Below are positions 1-7,961 of a stretch of DNA of 64,000 nucleotides, one piece after another; position 1 is the stretch's first letter; every line of letters begins with the position of its first letter. The stretch covers positions 5,706,904 to 5,770,903 of the forward strand of contig NZ_NKRE01000001.1 in assembly GCF_002705925.1 (NCBI RefSeq), given 5' to 3'. The notes under the pieces are model-generated. The model saw only the letters and a list, made by a program, of their open reading frames with translations. It ran no database searches and had not been told where the DNA came from. The position numbers and the translations under genes were made by a program. The stretch is from Mycobacterium ostraviense. Lineage in GTDB: Bacteria; Actinomycetota; Actinomycetes; Mycobacteriales; Mycobacteriaceae.

Positions 1-160
1 TGTAGTCGACCGGGATTGTGCCGCGCTGTTCTACGACCTGCCGGGCAGTGTAGAGCCGGATGATTCCGGCGAAGCGGGCACTGTCGAAGTATCGCTGCGT
101 CTCGGTGACGTCTTGCTCGAATGGTGTACGGACCTCAGTGTCCGTTTCGGCGATAGCCAT
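1..160 (-). CDS. aceA: Isocitrate lyase AceA (AceA2 type), N-terminal part only
   Basis: The reverse strand opens with ATG at 158-160 and reads MAIAETDTEV, then TQRYFDSARFAGIIRLYTA, then VVEQRGTIPVDY, and leaves the window at base 1. This matches my memory of the N-terminus of the large mycobacterial isocitrate lyase AceA2 (Rv1915/Rv1916), which cleaves isocitrate to glyoxylate and succinate in the glyoxylate and methylcitrate routes used on fatty acids. A good ribosome binding site (AAAGGAG) lies just upstream of the ATG. Only about 53 residues are visible, so whether the gene is whole or split, as in some M. tuberculosis strains, cannot be seen. The catalytic domain is outside the window. 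Confidence 0.9.
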   Translation of the reverse strand, partial: MAIAETDTEVRTPFEQDVTETQRYFDSARFAGIIRLYTARQVVEQRGTIPVDY

Positions 161-317
161 GGGCTTGCGCTCCTTTGTGCGCCCGATTCCGCTGACGCAG
201 AGAGTGTATCCCTGGGTTGGGCAGTTAATTCACCGGCTGACCGGGTGGTTACCTACCCGGTCCGAGATACGGGGGTGAGGCCGCGCAGCCGGTGGCCAAC
301 ACGCCCGGGAGCGTGAG

Positions 318-1046
318 TTATGTCCAAGGGCGCGCCGGCTCGTTCAACCAATCCCGCTGACGCCGGACGAACTCCGCGTCGACGACGCTTCCGTGGCCGG
401 GGACGTAGACGGCGTCGGGTCCGCCGAGTGCCAGTAGCCGATCAAGCGTCGCAGGCCAGGCCGCGACATCGGAATCGGCGTCGATCAGCGGATCGGCGGA
501 CTCCTCGACGAGGTCGCCGGTGAAGACCACCACTGGTTCGTCGCTGGCGGCTGCGCCCGGAACCACTACCACCAGGTCCGCAGTGGTGTGTCCGGTGCCC
601 GGATGGGTGACCGTGACGGAGCGGTCGCCGAGATCGATTACCGCGTCGTAGATACCTCGCCGAGGTGGCCGCAAGGCGGCGATCGCGCGGTCGATCTGCA
701 CCGCGTCCGCGCCGTATTGCAGTGCATGGGCGCGCAGCTGATCGGTCGCCGACGACAGATAGTCGACAACCTCGGGAGCGGCGTATATCTGGGCACCGGC
801 GAAGCCCGCTGACCCCAGGACGTGGTCAAAGTGCTTGTGTGTCAAGACAATATGTGTTACCCGGCAATGGGCGATCTGGCTGACATCGGCCTGGATCGCG
901 GCCGCTTCAGCCAGCGTGGTGCCGGCGTCGACCAGCAGCGCCGTGCCGCAGCCCAGCACCAGGCCGACCGTGACGTCGCAAAACGGCAGCCGGCAGCGGT
1001 ACACGCTTGCGGTCAGCCGCTCCCAGCGGTAATGCACAGCTAGCAC
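318..1046 (-). CDS. Metallo-beta-lactamase-fold hydrolase
   Basis: A 243-residue protein with the metal-binding motif THKHFDHV (HxHxDH), a later histidine in HPGTGHTTAD, the aspartate in FTGDLVEES and a final VPGHGSV. This is the full ligand set of the glyoxalase-II/metallo-beta-lactamase fold, so a cytosolic Zn hydrolase is likely; the substrate is unknown. I chose the GTG at 1044-1046 (VLAVHYRWERL) because the longer frame to 1202 would run over the start of fadB5 on the other strand and its extra residues look non-conserved. It probably corresponds to Rv1913. It is divergent from fadB5 and points the same way as aceA. Confidence 0.8.
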   Translation of the reverse strand: MLAVHYRWERLTASVYRCRLPFCDVTVGLVLGCGTALLVDAGTTLAEAAAIQADVSQIAHCRVTHIVLTHKHFDHVLGSAGFAGAQIYAAPEVVDYLSSATDQLRAHALQYGADAVQIDRAIAALRPPRRGIYDAVIDLGDRSVTVTHPGTGHTTADLVVVVPGAAASDEPVVVFTGDLVEESADPLIDADSDVAAWPATLDRLLALGGPDAVYVPGHGSVVDAEFVRRQRDWLNEPARPWT

Positions 1047-1201
1047 GATAGGCCGCGAAGCCCGGCGCTGTCCCAGCCATTCCGGCTTGGTACCGGGCGA
1101 CAAACGGATTGCCGGCGTGTTCAATCGCAAGGGACTCCCCGCGTGCGGGGTTGCGGCAAGGCCGGGTGCTGCGAGTAGACGAGCCGATTCGGAGGAACAC
1201 A

Positions 1202-2206
1202 ATGCGTGCAGTCGTTATCACCAAGCATGGTGACCCATCGGTGCTGCAGGTGCAGCAGCGGCCGGACCCGCCGCCGCCCGGTCCGGGCCAGCTGCGGATT
1301 GCCGTTCGCGCCGCCGGGGTGAACTTCGCCGACCACCTCGCCCGCGTCGGCCTGTACCCGGATGCACCGAAGCTTCCGGCGGTGGTGGGCTACGAGGTCG
1401 CCGGGACGGTCGAGGCCGTCGGCGAAGGTGTCGACCAAAGCCGGGTCGGCGAACGTGTCCTGGCCGGAACACGATTCGGCGGCTACGCCGAAATAGTCAA
1501 CGTGGTCGCGACCGACTCGGTGGTACTTCCCGAGGCGTTGAGTTTCGAGCAGGGCGCCGCGGTTCCGGTGAACTACGCGACCGCGTGGGCGGCACTGCAC
1601 GGCTACGGGTCGTTGCGCGCCGGCGAGCGGGTGTTGGTTCATGCGGCCGCGGGCGGGGTGGGCATCGCGGCGATTCAATTCGCCAAGGCTGCCGGCGCCG
1701 AAGTACACGGCACCGCCTCGCCGGGAAAGCACCAGAAGCTGGCCGAGTTCGGTGTGGATCGTGCCATCGACTACCGCCGCGACGGCTGGTGGAAGGGCCT
1801 GGGCCGCTACGACCTTGTGCTCGACGCACTCGGCGGCACCTCGCTGCGGCGGTCCTACGATCTGCTGCGCCCCGGGGGAAGGCTGGTCGGATACGGGATT
1901 TCGAACATGCAGCAAGGCGAGAAGCGCTCGTTGCGCCGGGTGGCTCCGCACGCGTTGGCGATGCTGCGCGGCTTCAATCTGATGAAGCAGCTCGAGGACT
2001 CGAAAACCGTGATCGGTCTCAACATGCTGCGGTTGTGGGACGACCGTGGCACCCTCGAGCCCTGGATCACGCCGCTGCGCGAGGCTCTTGACGAGCGTAC
2101 GGTCCGGCCGATCGTTCATGCGGCTGTGCCGTTCGCGGAAGCGCCGGCAGCGCACCGGATTCTGGCGGCACGGGAGAACATCGGCAAGGTTGTCCTGGTC
2201 CCCTGA
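1202..2206 (+). CDS. fadB5: Zinc-free quinone oxidoreductase / MDR-family dehydrogenase FadB5
   Basis: A 334-residue medium-chain dehydrogenase of the NADPH:quinone reductase (zeta-crystallin) branch. It has the GroES-like N-terminal domain (GVNFADHLARVGLYPD) and a Rossmann motif AAAGGVGIAAIQFAKAAG, and lacks the structural zinc cysteines. It should transfer hydride between NADPH and a quinone or enone. The length equals that of Rv1912c as I remember it. The start is the ATG at 1202, preceded by GGAGGAAC; a longer frame upstream has no support. It is followed by a START-like gene and a PEBP gene on the same strand, as in the related tuberculosis order. The fadB name is historical and does not imply beta-oxidation. 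Confidence 0.88.
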   Translation: MRAVVITKHGDPSVLQVQQRPDPPPPGPGQLRIAVRAAGVNFADHLARVGLYPDAPKLPAVVGYEVAGTVEAVGEGVDQSRVGERVLAGTRFGGYAEIVNVVATDSVVLPEALSFEQGAAVPVNYATAWAALHGYGSLRAGERVLVHAAAGGVGIAAIQFAKAAGAEVHGTASPGKHQKLAEFGVDRAIDYRRDGWWKGLGRYDLVLDALGGTSLRRSYDLLRPGGRLVGYGISNMQQGEKRSLRRVAPHALAMLRGFNLMKQLEDSKTVIGLNMLRLWDDRGTLEPWITPLREALDERTVRPIVHAAVPFAEAPAAHRILAARENIGKVVLVP

Positions 2207-2278
2207 GTCCTGGAACGCCGGATGGCGGCTCCATTGAATGTTGTTTTAGCCGGCGCGGAGTTGGCTATGTTTCCTCCC

Positions 2279-2725
2279 ATGGCCGTCACCGAGTCCCGCG
2301 AGCTCGTCATCGAGGCGACGCCCAAGGAAATCCTAGACGTCTTGTTCGACCTCGAATCCTTGCCGCAGTGGTCCGCGATTCATCGAAAGGTCGAAATTCT
2401 CGAGCGCGACGATCAAGGCCGTCCGACCAAATCTCGGCAAGTGGTCAAGGTCGTGGGCATCAGCGACGAGCAAGTGCTGGACTACTCGGTTCACGACGAC
2501 GGGGTGAGCTGGACCTTGGTCAGCGCCAGACAACAACGCGGGCAGCAGGGCCGTTACACACTGACCCCGGACGGCGATTCCACCCGGGTTCGGTTCGAAC
2601 TCACCGTAGACCTGCTGGTGCCGCTGCCGGGATTCGTCGTCCGACGAGGCGCCAAAGGCGTGATGGACACTGCTACCCGAGGCCTTCGTGACCGGGTGTT
2701 AGCGGTCAAGGGGCGCGCCGGCTAA
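2279..2725 (+). CDS. SRPBCC/START-like (polyketide cyclase type) protein
   Basis: A 148-residue protein starting MAVTESRELVIEATPKEIL and ending in a long C-terminal helix. The pattern, with a beta strand, the turn ATPKEILDVLFDLESLPQWS, a central sheet and a final helix around GVMDTATRGLRDRV, is typical of the Bet v1/START-like fold in mycobacterial cyclase/dehydrase proteins. These small cytosolic proteins bind hydrophobic ligands; many have no known reaction. An upstream in-frame ATG at 2267 and another at 2222 are possible, but the start at 2279 fits where homologues begin. It lies 72 bases after fadB5, same strand. Confidence 0.75.
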   Translation: MAVTESRELVIEATPKEILDVLFDLESLPQWSAIHRKVEILERDDQGRPTKSRQVVKVVGISDEQVLDYSVHDDGVSWTLVSARQQRGQQGRYTLTPDGDSTRVRFELTVDLLVPLPGFVVRRGAKGVMDTATRGLRDRVLAVKGRAG

Positions 2726-2818
2726 GGCACGGCGCAGGCGCACGGTTGATCGTCGATCGGCGGCATCCGGCGGCTGAAACCGCTTTATTCCGCAGTCGCT
2801 GCGCGCGACACTGTCCTT

Positions 2819-3421
2819 ATGAAACTCATAGCGGCGCACCTACTTAAGTCGATCGCCCCGGCTTTCACAGGGATGGCTCTAGTGCTGGCATGGGTTGGCG
2901 ACGGCGGCGACGGCAACCCTCGAAAGCTTTCGTCGGCGCCGACCCTGGTGACGGCCGGCATCACGAAGGCGGCACCCGCCGGCGGGCCATTGACGATCAG
3001 CAGTCCCGCGTTCGCCGACGGCGCGCCCATCCCGGTGCAATACACCTGCAAAGGGGCCAACATCGCGCCGCCGCTGAGCTGGTCTGCGCCGTTGGGGGCA
3101 GCGTTGGTGGTCGATGATCCGGACGCGGTCGGGGGAGACTACGTCCATTGGATCGTGATCGGAATTCCGCCCGGAGCCGGCAGCTCCGCGGATGGGCAAA
3201 CTCCTGCCGGAGGCACCAGCCTGCCGAACTCGGGTGGCCAGGCCGCATACAGCGGGCCGTGCCCGCCCCCGGGCACCGGGACGCACCACTACCGGTTCAC
3301 CCTTTACCAGCTTCCGGCCACGCTGCAGCTTCCCCCGGGATTGGTTGGGTTGCGTGCGGCTGAGGCGATAACGCGGGCCACCACGGCGCAGGCCCAACTC
3401 ACCGGAACGTTCGGAGGCTGA
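2819..3421 (+). CDS. Secreted phosphatidylethanolamine-binding-family (YbhB/PEBP) protein
   Basis: A 200-residue protein with an N-terminal hydrophobic segment (MKLIAAHLLKSIAPAFTGM) and a PEBP domain from about residue 55. PEBP hallmarks are visible: PVQYTCKGANIAPPLSW, VVDDPDA, DYVHWIVIGIP and SGPCPPPGTGTHHYRFTLY, ending with a conserved LTGTFGG tail. It resembles the neighbouring Rv1910c/Rv1911c (LppC) pair, but no lipobox cysteine is present in the signal region, so an exported soluble or membrane-tethered protein is more likely than a lipoprotein. The ligand is unknown. In the tuberculosis order this gene borders furA-katG; here the next gene is an unrelated pseudogene. Confidence 0.8.
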   Translation: MKLIAAHLLKSIAPAFTGMALVLAWVGDGGDGNPRKLSSAPTLVTAGITKAAPAGGPLTISSPAFADGAPIPVQYTCKGANIAPPLSWSAPLGAALVVDDPDAVGGDYVHWIVIGIPPGAGSSADGQTPAGGTSLPNSGGQAAYSGPCPPPGTGTHHYRFTLYQLPATLQLPPGLVGLRAAEAITRATTAQAQLTGTFGG

Positions 3422-3435
3422 ACCGATCCCGTCGG

Positions 3436-4061
3436 CTACCGGTCGTCCAGTGCCTGATAGGCGGCGTTGTAGCCGGGAATGAAGATGATGCCGGGACCGC
3501 CATGGCATCCGGCACTGCCGAGATATAGACCGTCGATCGGAATCGGGAAGTCGCGAAATCCTTTGGGTCCCGGCCGGTTAGGGCCCATCAAATCGGGGTG
3601 CAGCAGCCCGTGGCAGAAATCGCCGGCGGGGGCGCCGAACATCGTTTGCATGTGGTGCGGCGCGAAGGTGATCTGGCGGATCACGATGTCTTTGAAGTTC
3701 GGGGCGAAGCGGGTGATCTTGTCGATAACGCGTTGAGCCATCTCATTTTTGAGGTGGCCGTGTTGGTTGCGGTCGGCTTCGACCGGGAAGGCGTAGGCGA
3801 ACGCGCTCGCGGCGTGCTTACCGGGCGGCGCAAGGCCGGAGTCGTGCACCGAGCTCCCTGGTGATTTGGCTTGCCGTGGGGAACTGCACCGAACCCGCGA
3901 TCTCGTGCCGGAAGCCCTCGATCAACTCCACCGTCGCCGCCGTCCCCCGCGTAGGTGTTGGCTTCCAGGCACAGAGTGCGCAGGCCCGCGCGTTGCAGAA
4001 CCGCGGCGGCGGTCAGCCCGTTGTGCCCCGCTCCCACCACAATCGCGTCGTAGTCGGTCAT
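3436..4061 (-). pseudogene. FAD-dependent phytoene-desaturase-like oxidoreductase, internally deleted
   Basis: The N-terminus (ATG at 4059-4061) reads MTDYDAIVVGAGHNGLTAAA, an FAD Rossmann motif. Around 3945-3950 the frame breaks, and in a shifted frame the family-typical stretch VELIEGFRHEIAGSVQFPTA follows. Then about 300 residues are missing and the sequence jumps near 3850 to the C-terminal end of the same family (GLYLGSAGCHGGPGIIFIPGYNAA). About 210 codons remain of a family normally near 500. Both the frameshift and the large deletion make it non-functional. It is divergent from a TetR gene, and two palindromic operators sit between them. Confidence 0.85.
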
Positions 4062-4074
4062 CTTCCCAACGATA

Positions 4075-4113
4075 TGTCAGTACTGACACAATGAGGAGAT
4101 GTCAGTACTGACT
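4075..4113. promoter_or_regulatory. Two palindromic operator copies between FAD pseudogene and tetR
   Basis: TGTCAGTACTGACA at 4075-4088 is a perfect 14-base palindrome, repeated as TGTCAGTACTGACT at 4100-4113. The copies start 25 bases apart and lie 14 bases upstream of the start of the FAD gene and 30 bases upstream of the TetR gene. Such paired palindromes between a TetR gene and a divergent target are the usual layout of an autoregulated repressor. Binding is inferred, not shown. Confidence 0.7.
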
Positions 4114-4142
4114 ACTGCCGGCCGGGTTACCATCGGTCCGAA

Positions 4143-4753
4143 ATGACTGTGCTTCGCAAACCGCCCAACCGTCGTGAGCTACGCCGGCGATCCACGCACG
4201 AAGCGCTGCGCCGGGCCGCGCTGAAAACCTTCGCCCGCAAGGGATTTGCGAATGTGACGGTTACCGAGCTGGCGCGGGAGGCCGGGGTGACCGAGCGCAC
4301 CTTCTTCCGGCATTTCCCGACCAAGGAGGCGGTGCTCTTCCAGGACTACGAGACCCACCTGGAATGGCTGGCCGAGGCGCTTGCCCAGCGTCCGCCAGCC
4401 GAGCCGCTGTTCGATGCGGTGCTGGCCAGCGTCGCGGCGTTTCCCCATGACGTGGAGGTAGTCCGCCAGGCCGCTACCGCCCGCGCCGAGCTGATCAGTG
4501 CGGACCGTATCGCGAGTCATCTGCGGGTAGTGTGCAGGCGTCGTTTGCGCGGGTGCTGACCGAATTAGTGCGCAATCGGCACCCGGAGATGCCCGACATC
4601 GATCTCGCCGCCGAGGTTGCGGGCTCGATGCTGGCAGCGGCACTGGTTGTGGCAGTTGAGCATTGGGGTCGCAACGGTTGTGCCGGCGATCTCGGTGAGC
4701 TGGTGGTGGCCAGTGTGGATTTGGTTCGGTCCGGTCTGGCGCCGCTGGCTTAG
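4143..4753 (+). pseudogene. TetR-family transcriptional regulator, frameshifted
   Basis: The first frame gives 128 sensible residues with a clear TetR helix-turn-helix: ALKTFARKGFANVTVTELA, then AREAGVTERTFFRHFPTKEA. Near 4525-4533 the frame changes; the downstream frame continues the ligand-binding domain (SFARVLTELVRNRHPEM, then GSMLAAALVVAVEHW) to the stop at 4751-4753. One extra base would restore a protein of about 203 residues, normal for the family. It is divergently placed from an FAD oxidoreductase and flanks two palindromes, so it probably repressed that gene. The single lesion could be a sequencing error; the partner gene is clearly dead. Confidence 0.82.
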
Positions 4754-4860
4754 TCTTAGTCGGCTTGCGGTTGCGCACTCCTGGAATGGATGTCGGCGAC
4801 CGGATACGCGGTCTGCACTAGTGGCGCGCTTCGGCGGCAGCCGACGACATGGTCGCGGTC

Positions 4861-5877
4861 TTAGGGTGCCAGCCTGATAACGCCCGGCGGCGAGGGGCGT
4901 GCCGGCGGCGGCTGCACCGGACCGGCTCCGCCATTGCCACCACTGCCGCCACTGCCGCTGCCACCGCCGCTGCTGCCGCTACCGGCCCCGGGCTGAGGGC
5001 CATCAGCCGGAGGCTCCACGACCTCTTGCGGCGGTGGTGGCGGCTCTTGCGGTGGTGGCGGTTCTTGCGGTGGTGGCGGTTCTTGCGGTGGTGGCGGTTC
5101 TTGTGGTGGCGGCGGCGATTGCTTTGATGGCGGCGGCGCCGCGATCGGCGGGGGTGGTGTCACGATCTGCGCCGTGGGCGGCGGTGATGCCGGAGTCTGC
5201 GGCGGACTCGGTAGCTGAGGGTCGCCCTCAGGAACCGCTGCGATCAGCGAGGTGAGCATCGTGCCAAGTGCGTTACCGGCCGACTGGTCCCCGTAGCGGC
5301 CCGCCACGACAGCACCGCCATCCGTCAACGGCAGCCGGATCGTGGCGATGCCGGTCGGTTCGTGCCACGTCGCCGGCATGTTGGTCATGTCCAACGCCGG
5401 CGGCGTTAGTACCGCGCACCCCGCGTTGACTGCGTCTCGGGTGTACGTGGCGATCCAGCCGGTCGGTTCATTCGATTGCGGCGCCGGAGTAGCCGTGATG
5501 GAAGCTATCTTGCCCCGGTCGTACGGACAGTAGATCTCCACCGCCGCAGTGACGAATCGGGTCATGGTGGACGTGACGCGCGCGGCGGGATATCGACGCA
5601 AGGTCGGGTCCATGTTGTAAGCGTCATTCCGCAGCCCGTCGACTATTTCGTGTACCGGCATGCCGCCGTCGAGTTTGCGACAAACTTTGTGGGCTGCGGC
5701 GATCACGCGTGGCACATTCGAGAGGGCGGGGATTTCTTTCTTCTCGAGCAGTGCCAGGAATTGATCGTCCTGGTTCGGATCGGCCGCTGCCGCGCCGCCG
5801 TCGAGAATTGCTGTGCCGGTTACCACCACGACGGCGCTAACCAGGGCGCCGACGTAACTAGTGATGCCGCTGAACAT
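4861..5877 (-). CDS. Secreted DUF732-type protein with proline/glutamine repeat tail
   Basis: A 338-residue exported protein. An N-terminal hydrophobic stretch ends near AAAADPNQDD, a likely signal-peptidase site. Residues about 35-115 resemble the mycobacterial DUF732 domain (FLALLEKKEIPAL, then AHKVCRKLDGG with a later EIYCPYDR, giving the usual cysteine pair). A middle domain of about 100 residues follows, then a proline-rich region with repeated PPPPQE units and a Gly/Ser-rich stretch to the end. DUF732 proteins are secreted and of unknown function. The tail looks like a cell-wall-spanning or flexible spacer. No close neighbour explains its role. Confidence 0.78.
   Translation of the reverse strand: MFSGITSYVGALVSAVVVVTGTAILDGGAAAADPNQDDQFLALLEKKEIPALSNVPRVIAAAHKVCRKLDGGMPVHEIVDGLRNDAYNMDPTLRRYPAARVTSTMTRFVTAAVEIYCPYDRGKIASITATPAPQSNEPTGWIATYTRDAVNAGCAVLTPPALDMTNMPATWHEPTGIATIRLPLTDGGAVVAGRYGDQSAGNALGTMLTSLIAAVPEGDPQLPSPPQTPASPPPTAQIVTPPPPIAAPPPSKQSPPPPQEPPPPQEPPPPQEPPPPQEPPPPPQEVVEPPADGPQPGAGSGSSGGGSGSGGSGGNGGAGPVQPPPARPSPPGVIRLAP
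5030..5115 (-). repeat. 18-base in-frame repeat coding PPPPQE
   Basis: On the forward strand the unit GGTGGTGGCGGTTCTTGC recurs at 5051 and 5069 and, with changes, on each side. In the gene it codes about five copies of Pro-Pro-Pro-Pro-Gln-Glu. Copy number is likely to vary between strains by slippage. Confidence 0.85.
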
Positions 5878-6273
5878 GACAGGGCTTCCATTCCGCTAGA
5901 GGCGTCACTTGGCGGGCTTTGGATCGCGATCTACGCCGCACGAGTGGCTGTTCAGTTACGTTTCCCGGATATCTCCATATCTGTCGTGTGTTTTCAGCCT
6001 GCCACACATATACCCCACCTGGGTAGGGACGAAAGGCCTCTAACTTGGGCCGGGCCGCAGGGTTGCCTGCCAAGGCCGCCGCGCGCGGCCGCGCTTCGCC
6101 GCCGTTAGCCTGTAACGAGTGGCATCCGGCGGCGACAGCAGCAGCATGCCTTCCCCGAGAACAGCCGACGGTGCGGCCGCTGATGGTCTCGGGCACCCAA
6201 AACGGCCGAGAGGACTGCTCTTTCGTCCTTAGCCGGGCACGGTACTCACCGGAGAACTCGAAGGAGCGTGGCA
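5878..6273. other. Intergenic stretch upstream of two divergent genes
   Basis: No convincing gene. It is divergent space between the DUF732 gene and the nitronate monooxygenase pseudogene and must hold both promoters. The part next to the DUF732 gene is AT-richer. An AAGGAG ribosome binding site sits at 6261-6266 just before the ATG at 6274. Confidence 0.5.
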
Positions 6274-7231
6274 ATGTCGCTGACCACCCGCCTGACCGAA
6301 TTCTTCGGGATCGAACATCCGATACTGCTCGCGCCGATGGCCCTGGTTTCCGGGGGCAGGCTCGCGGCGGCAGTGACCATAGCCGGGGTCTGGGTTTCGT
6401 CGGCGGCGGCTACGGCGAGGCCGAATGGCTGCGAACCCAAATCGGCGAAACCGACGGCGCGCGAGTCGGATACGGGTTCATCAGCTGCAGCCTGGCCCGC
6501 AACCCCGGGCTGCTCGACACCGCGCTGGCACGGCAACCCGCAACCATCATGCTGTCCTTCGGCGATTTGACGCCGTTCGCCAACCGCATCCGCGGCGCCG
6601 GAGTTCCGCTGACCGCGCAGGTGCAAACCCTGCACCAGGCAGGCGTTGCCCTGGCAGCCGGCGCGCAGATCATCGTGGCCCAGGGCGCCGAGGCGGGCGG
6701 GCCGGAATGGGTGCCCGGTCGACGTTCACGCTGGTGCCCGACGTCGTCGACCTCGTAGCGCAACGCTCGCCGGAAACGCTGGTGGTGGCCGCCGGCCGCG
6801 TCGCTGACGGCCGCGGACTGGCGGCCGCGCTGGCGCTCGGGGCCGACGGCGTGCTCGTCGGCACCCGGTTCTGGGCGTCGACCGAGGCGCTGGTGTCACA
6901 GCGAGCCCGGCAGCGAGGCATCGACGCCGGCGCTGACGACACCGTGCGCACCAGGGTCTATGACATTGTGCGGCAGCGTGATTGGCCTGACGAATACGAC
7001 GCTCGAATGGTCGGCAACGCCCTGACGGCAAGGTGGCACGGCCATGAGGCCGAATTGTCGGCCCGGTTGCCGGACGTACTCAATAAATTCGAAAGAGCCA
7101 CTGCGGCCGAGGATTTCAATGTCATCACGGTTCTCGTCGGCGAGGCGATAGGACTCATCCACGACGTTCGCCCCGCCGCTGAGATCGTGCATCAGATGGT
7201 CCGCGCCGCGGCACGAATCCTGAATCAGTAA
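6274..7231 (+). pseudogene. Nitronate monooxygenase (2-nitropropane dioxygenase type), two frameshifts
   Basis: The coding path crosses three frames. Frame one gives MSLTTRLTEFFGIEHPILLA plus the start of the FMN barrel; near 6384-6387 a G is missing from a run, and the second frame continues GLGFVGGGYGEAEWLR, then TIMLSFGDLTPF, then AQGAEAGG. Near 6702 a base is lost (the usual GGHG becomes GGPEW) and the third frame continues TFTLVPDVVDLV, then ADGVLVGTRFWAS, to the stop. Restored length is about 318 residues, normal for NPD enzymes, which oxidise alkyl nitronates with FMN. The 3' end overlaps the convergent NIPSNAP-like gene by 7 bases. A second, intact family member lies at 30640. Confidence 0.85.
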
Positions 7232-7938
7232 AGCGGCGACCACGCCGATGTTCGCAGCAGCCGGCTCTGCCACTGGTCGCGGTATTTCAGTGCCTCGTAC
7301 ATGTAGCTGCCCGGCCCCCGGTGCTCCGGCGGAGTGTCGTTGGTCAGCAGGTGCATCAGCGCGGCATAGTTGTTGGAGTCGTCAATCTTTTGCCACAGCA
7401 TCGCTTCTCGGCGCCGGTAGCTGCCGTGTGCGACCTGGAAGCAAGCCTGGATGTCGAGTATCCGCATGCCGGCGGGGGCCTTCGACAGCGGCCGGTAGTA
7501 GATCTCGTCCCAGGAACGGATGTAGTCGTCCAGCGGCGCGTAGGGCCAGCCGGTGTCCTCCATGAACAGGCTCAGCGGATAGGTCGCACCGTCGGTGGGG
7601 ACCGCTGCCAGGTCCACCGCCTGCAACGGGGACCAATCGACTGGCAGCAAGATCTTGCCCGTCGCGTCGTACCGGAGCTTGTCGAGCTCGCGCATCCAGG
7701 GCCGAAGGTCGCCCTGCTGGGCGCGACGTACCAGTCGCTCCCAGGCGGCGCCGTCGGTGATCGCGGTAATGGTGACGACGGTGTAGGAGGCCCCGGAACC
7801 ATGCGCGTGGTTGGTGTACCAGAGCAGCCGAGCATCGTCGTCGGTGGCCAGCGTCGGCATCCAGCCGTCCCGGTAGGCGGCCTCGAACTCATCCTGCCGC
7901 GCGCCGACCACCCGGTGGGTCTCGTGGAGGAACAACAT
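7225..7938 (-). CDS. NIPSNAP-like dimeric alpha/beta-barrel protein, copy A
   Basis: A 237-residue protein, MLFLHETHRVVGARQDEFEA, then DARLLWYTNHAHGSG and SYTVVTITAITDGAAWERL. Two ferredoxin-like halves are suggested: the second begins near TYPLSLFMEDTGWPYAPLDD. Such duplicated dimeric alpha/beta-barrel proteins (NIPSNAP/EthD type) occur in actinobacterial catabolic clusters, usually without a proven reaction. It is the intact sister of the gene at 9410-10106; the two flank a broken acyl-CoA ligase in one apparent operon, 23 bases after the ligase stop. Family placement is by sequence pattern only. Confidence 0.65.
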   Translation of the reverse strand: MLFLHETHRVVGARQDEFEAAYRDGWMPTLATDDDARLLWYTNHAHGSGASYTVVTITAITDGAAWERLVRRAQQGDLRPWMRELDKLRYDATGKILLPVDWSPLQAVDLAAVPTDGATYPLSLFMEDTGWPYAPLDDYIRSWDEIYYRPLSKAPAGMRILDIQACFQVAHGSYRRREAMLWQKIDDSNNYAALMHLLTNDTPPEHRGPGSYMYEALKYRDQWQSRLLRTSAWSPLY

Positions 7939-7961
7939 CCCAACTCCCGTTCAGCCCCAGC

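Noticed and set aside
1121..2155. Long reverse-strand frame opposite fadB5
   Set aside because: It is the GC-rich shadow of fadB5, with no family pattern; fadB5 is certain.
5030..5115. Possible CRISPR-like array
   Set aside because: The repeat units are adjacent without unique spacers and code PPPPQE in frame.
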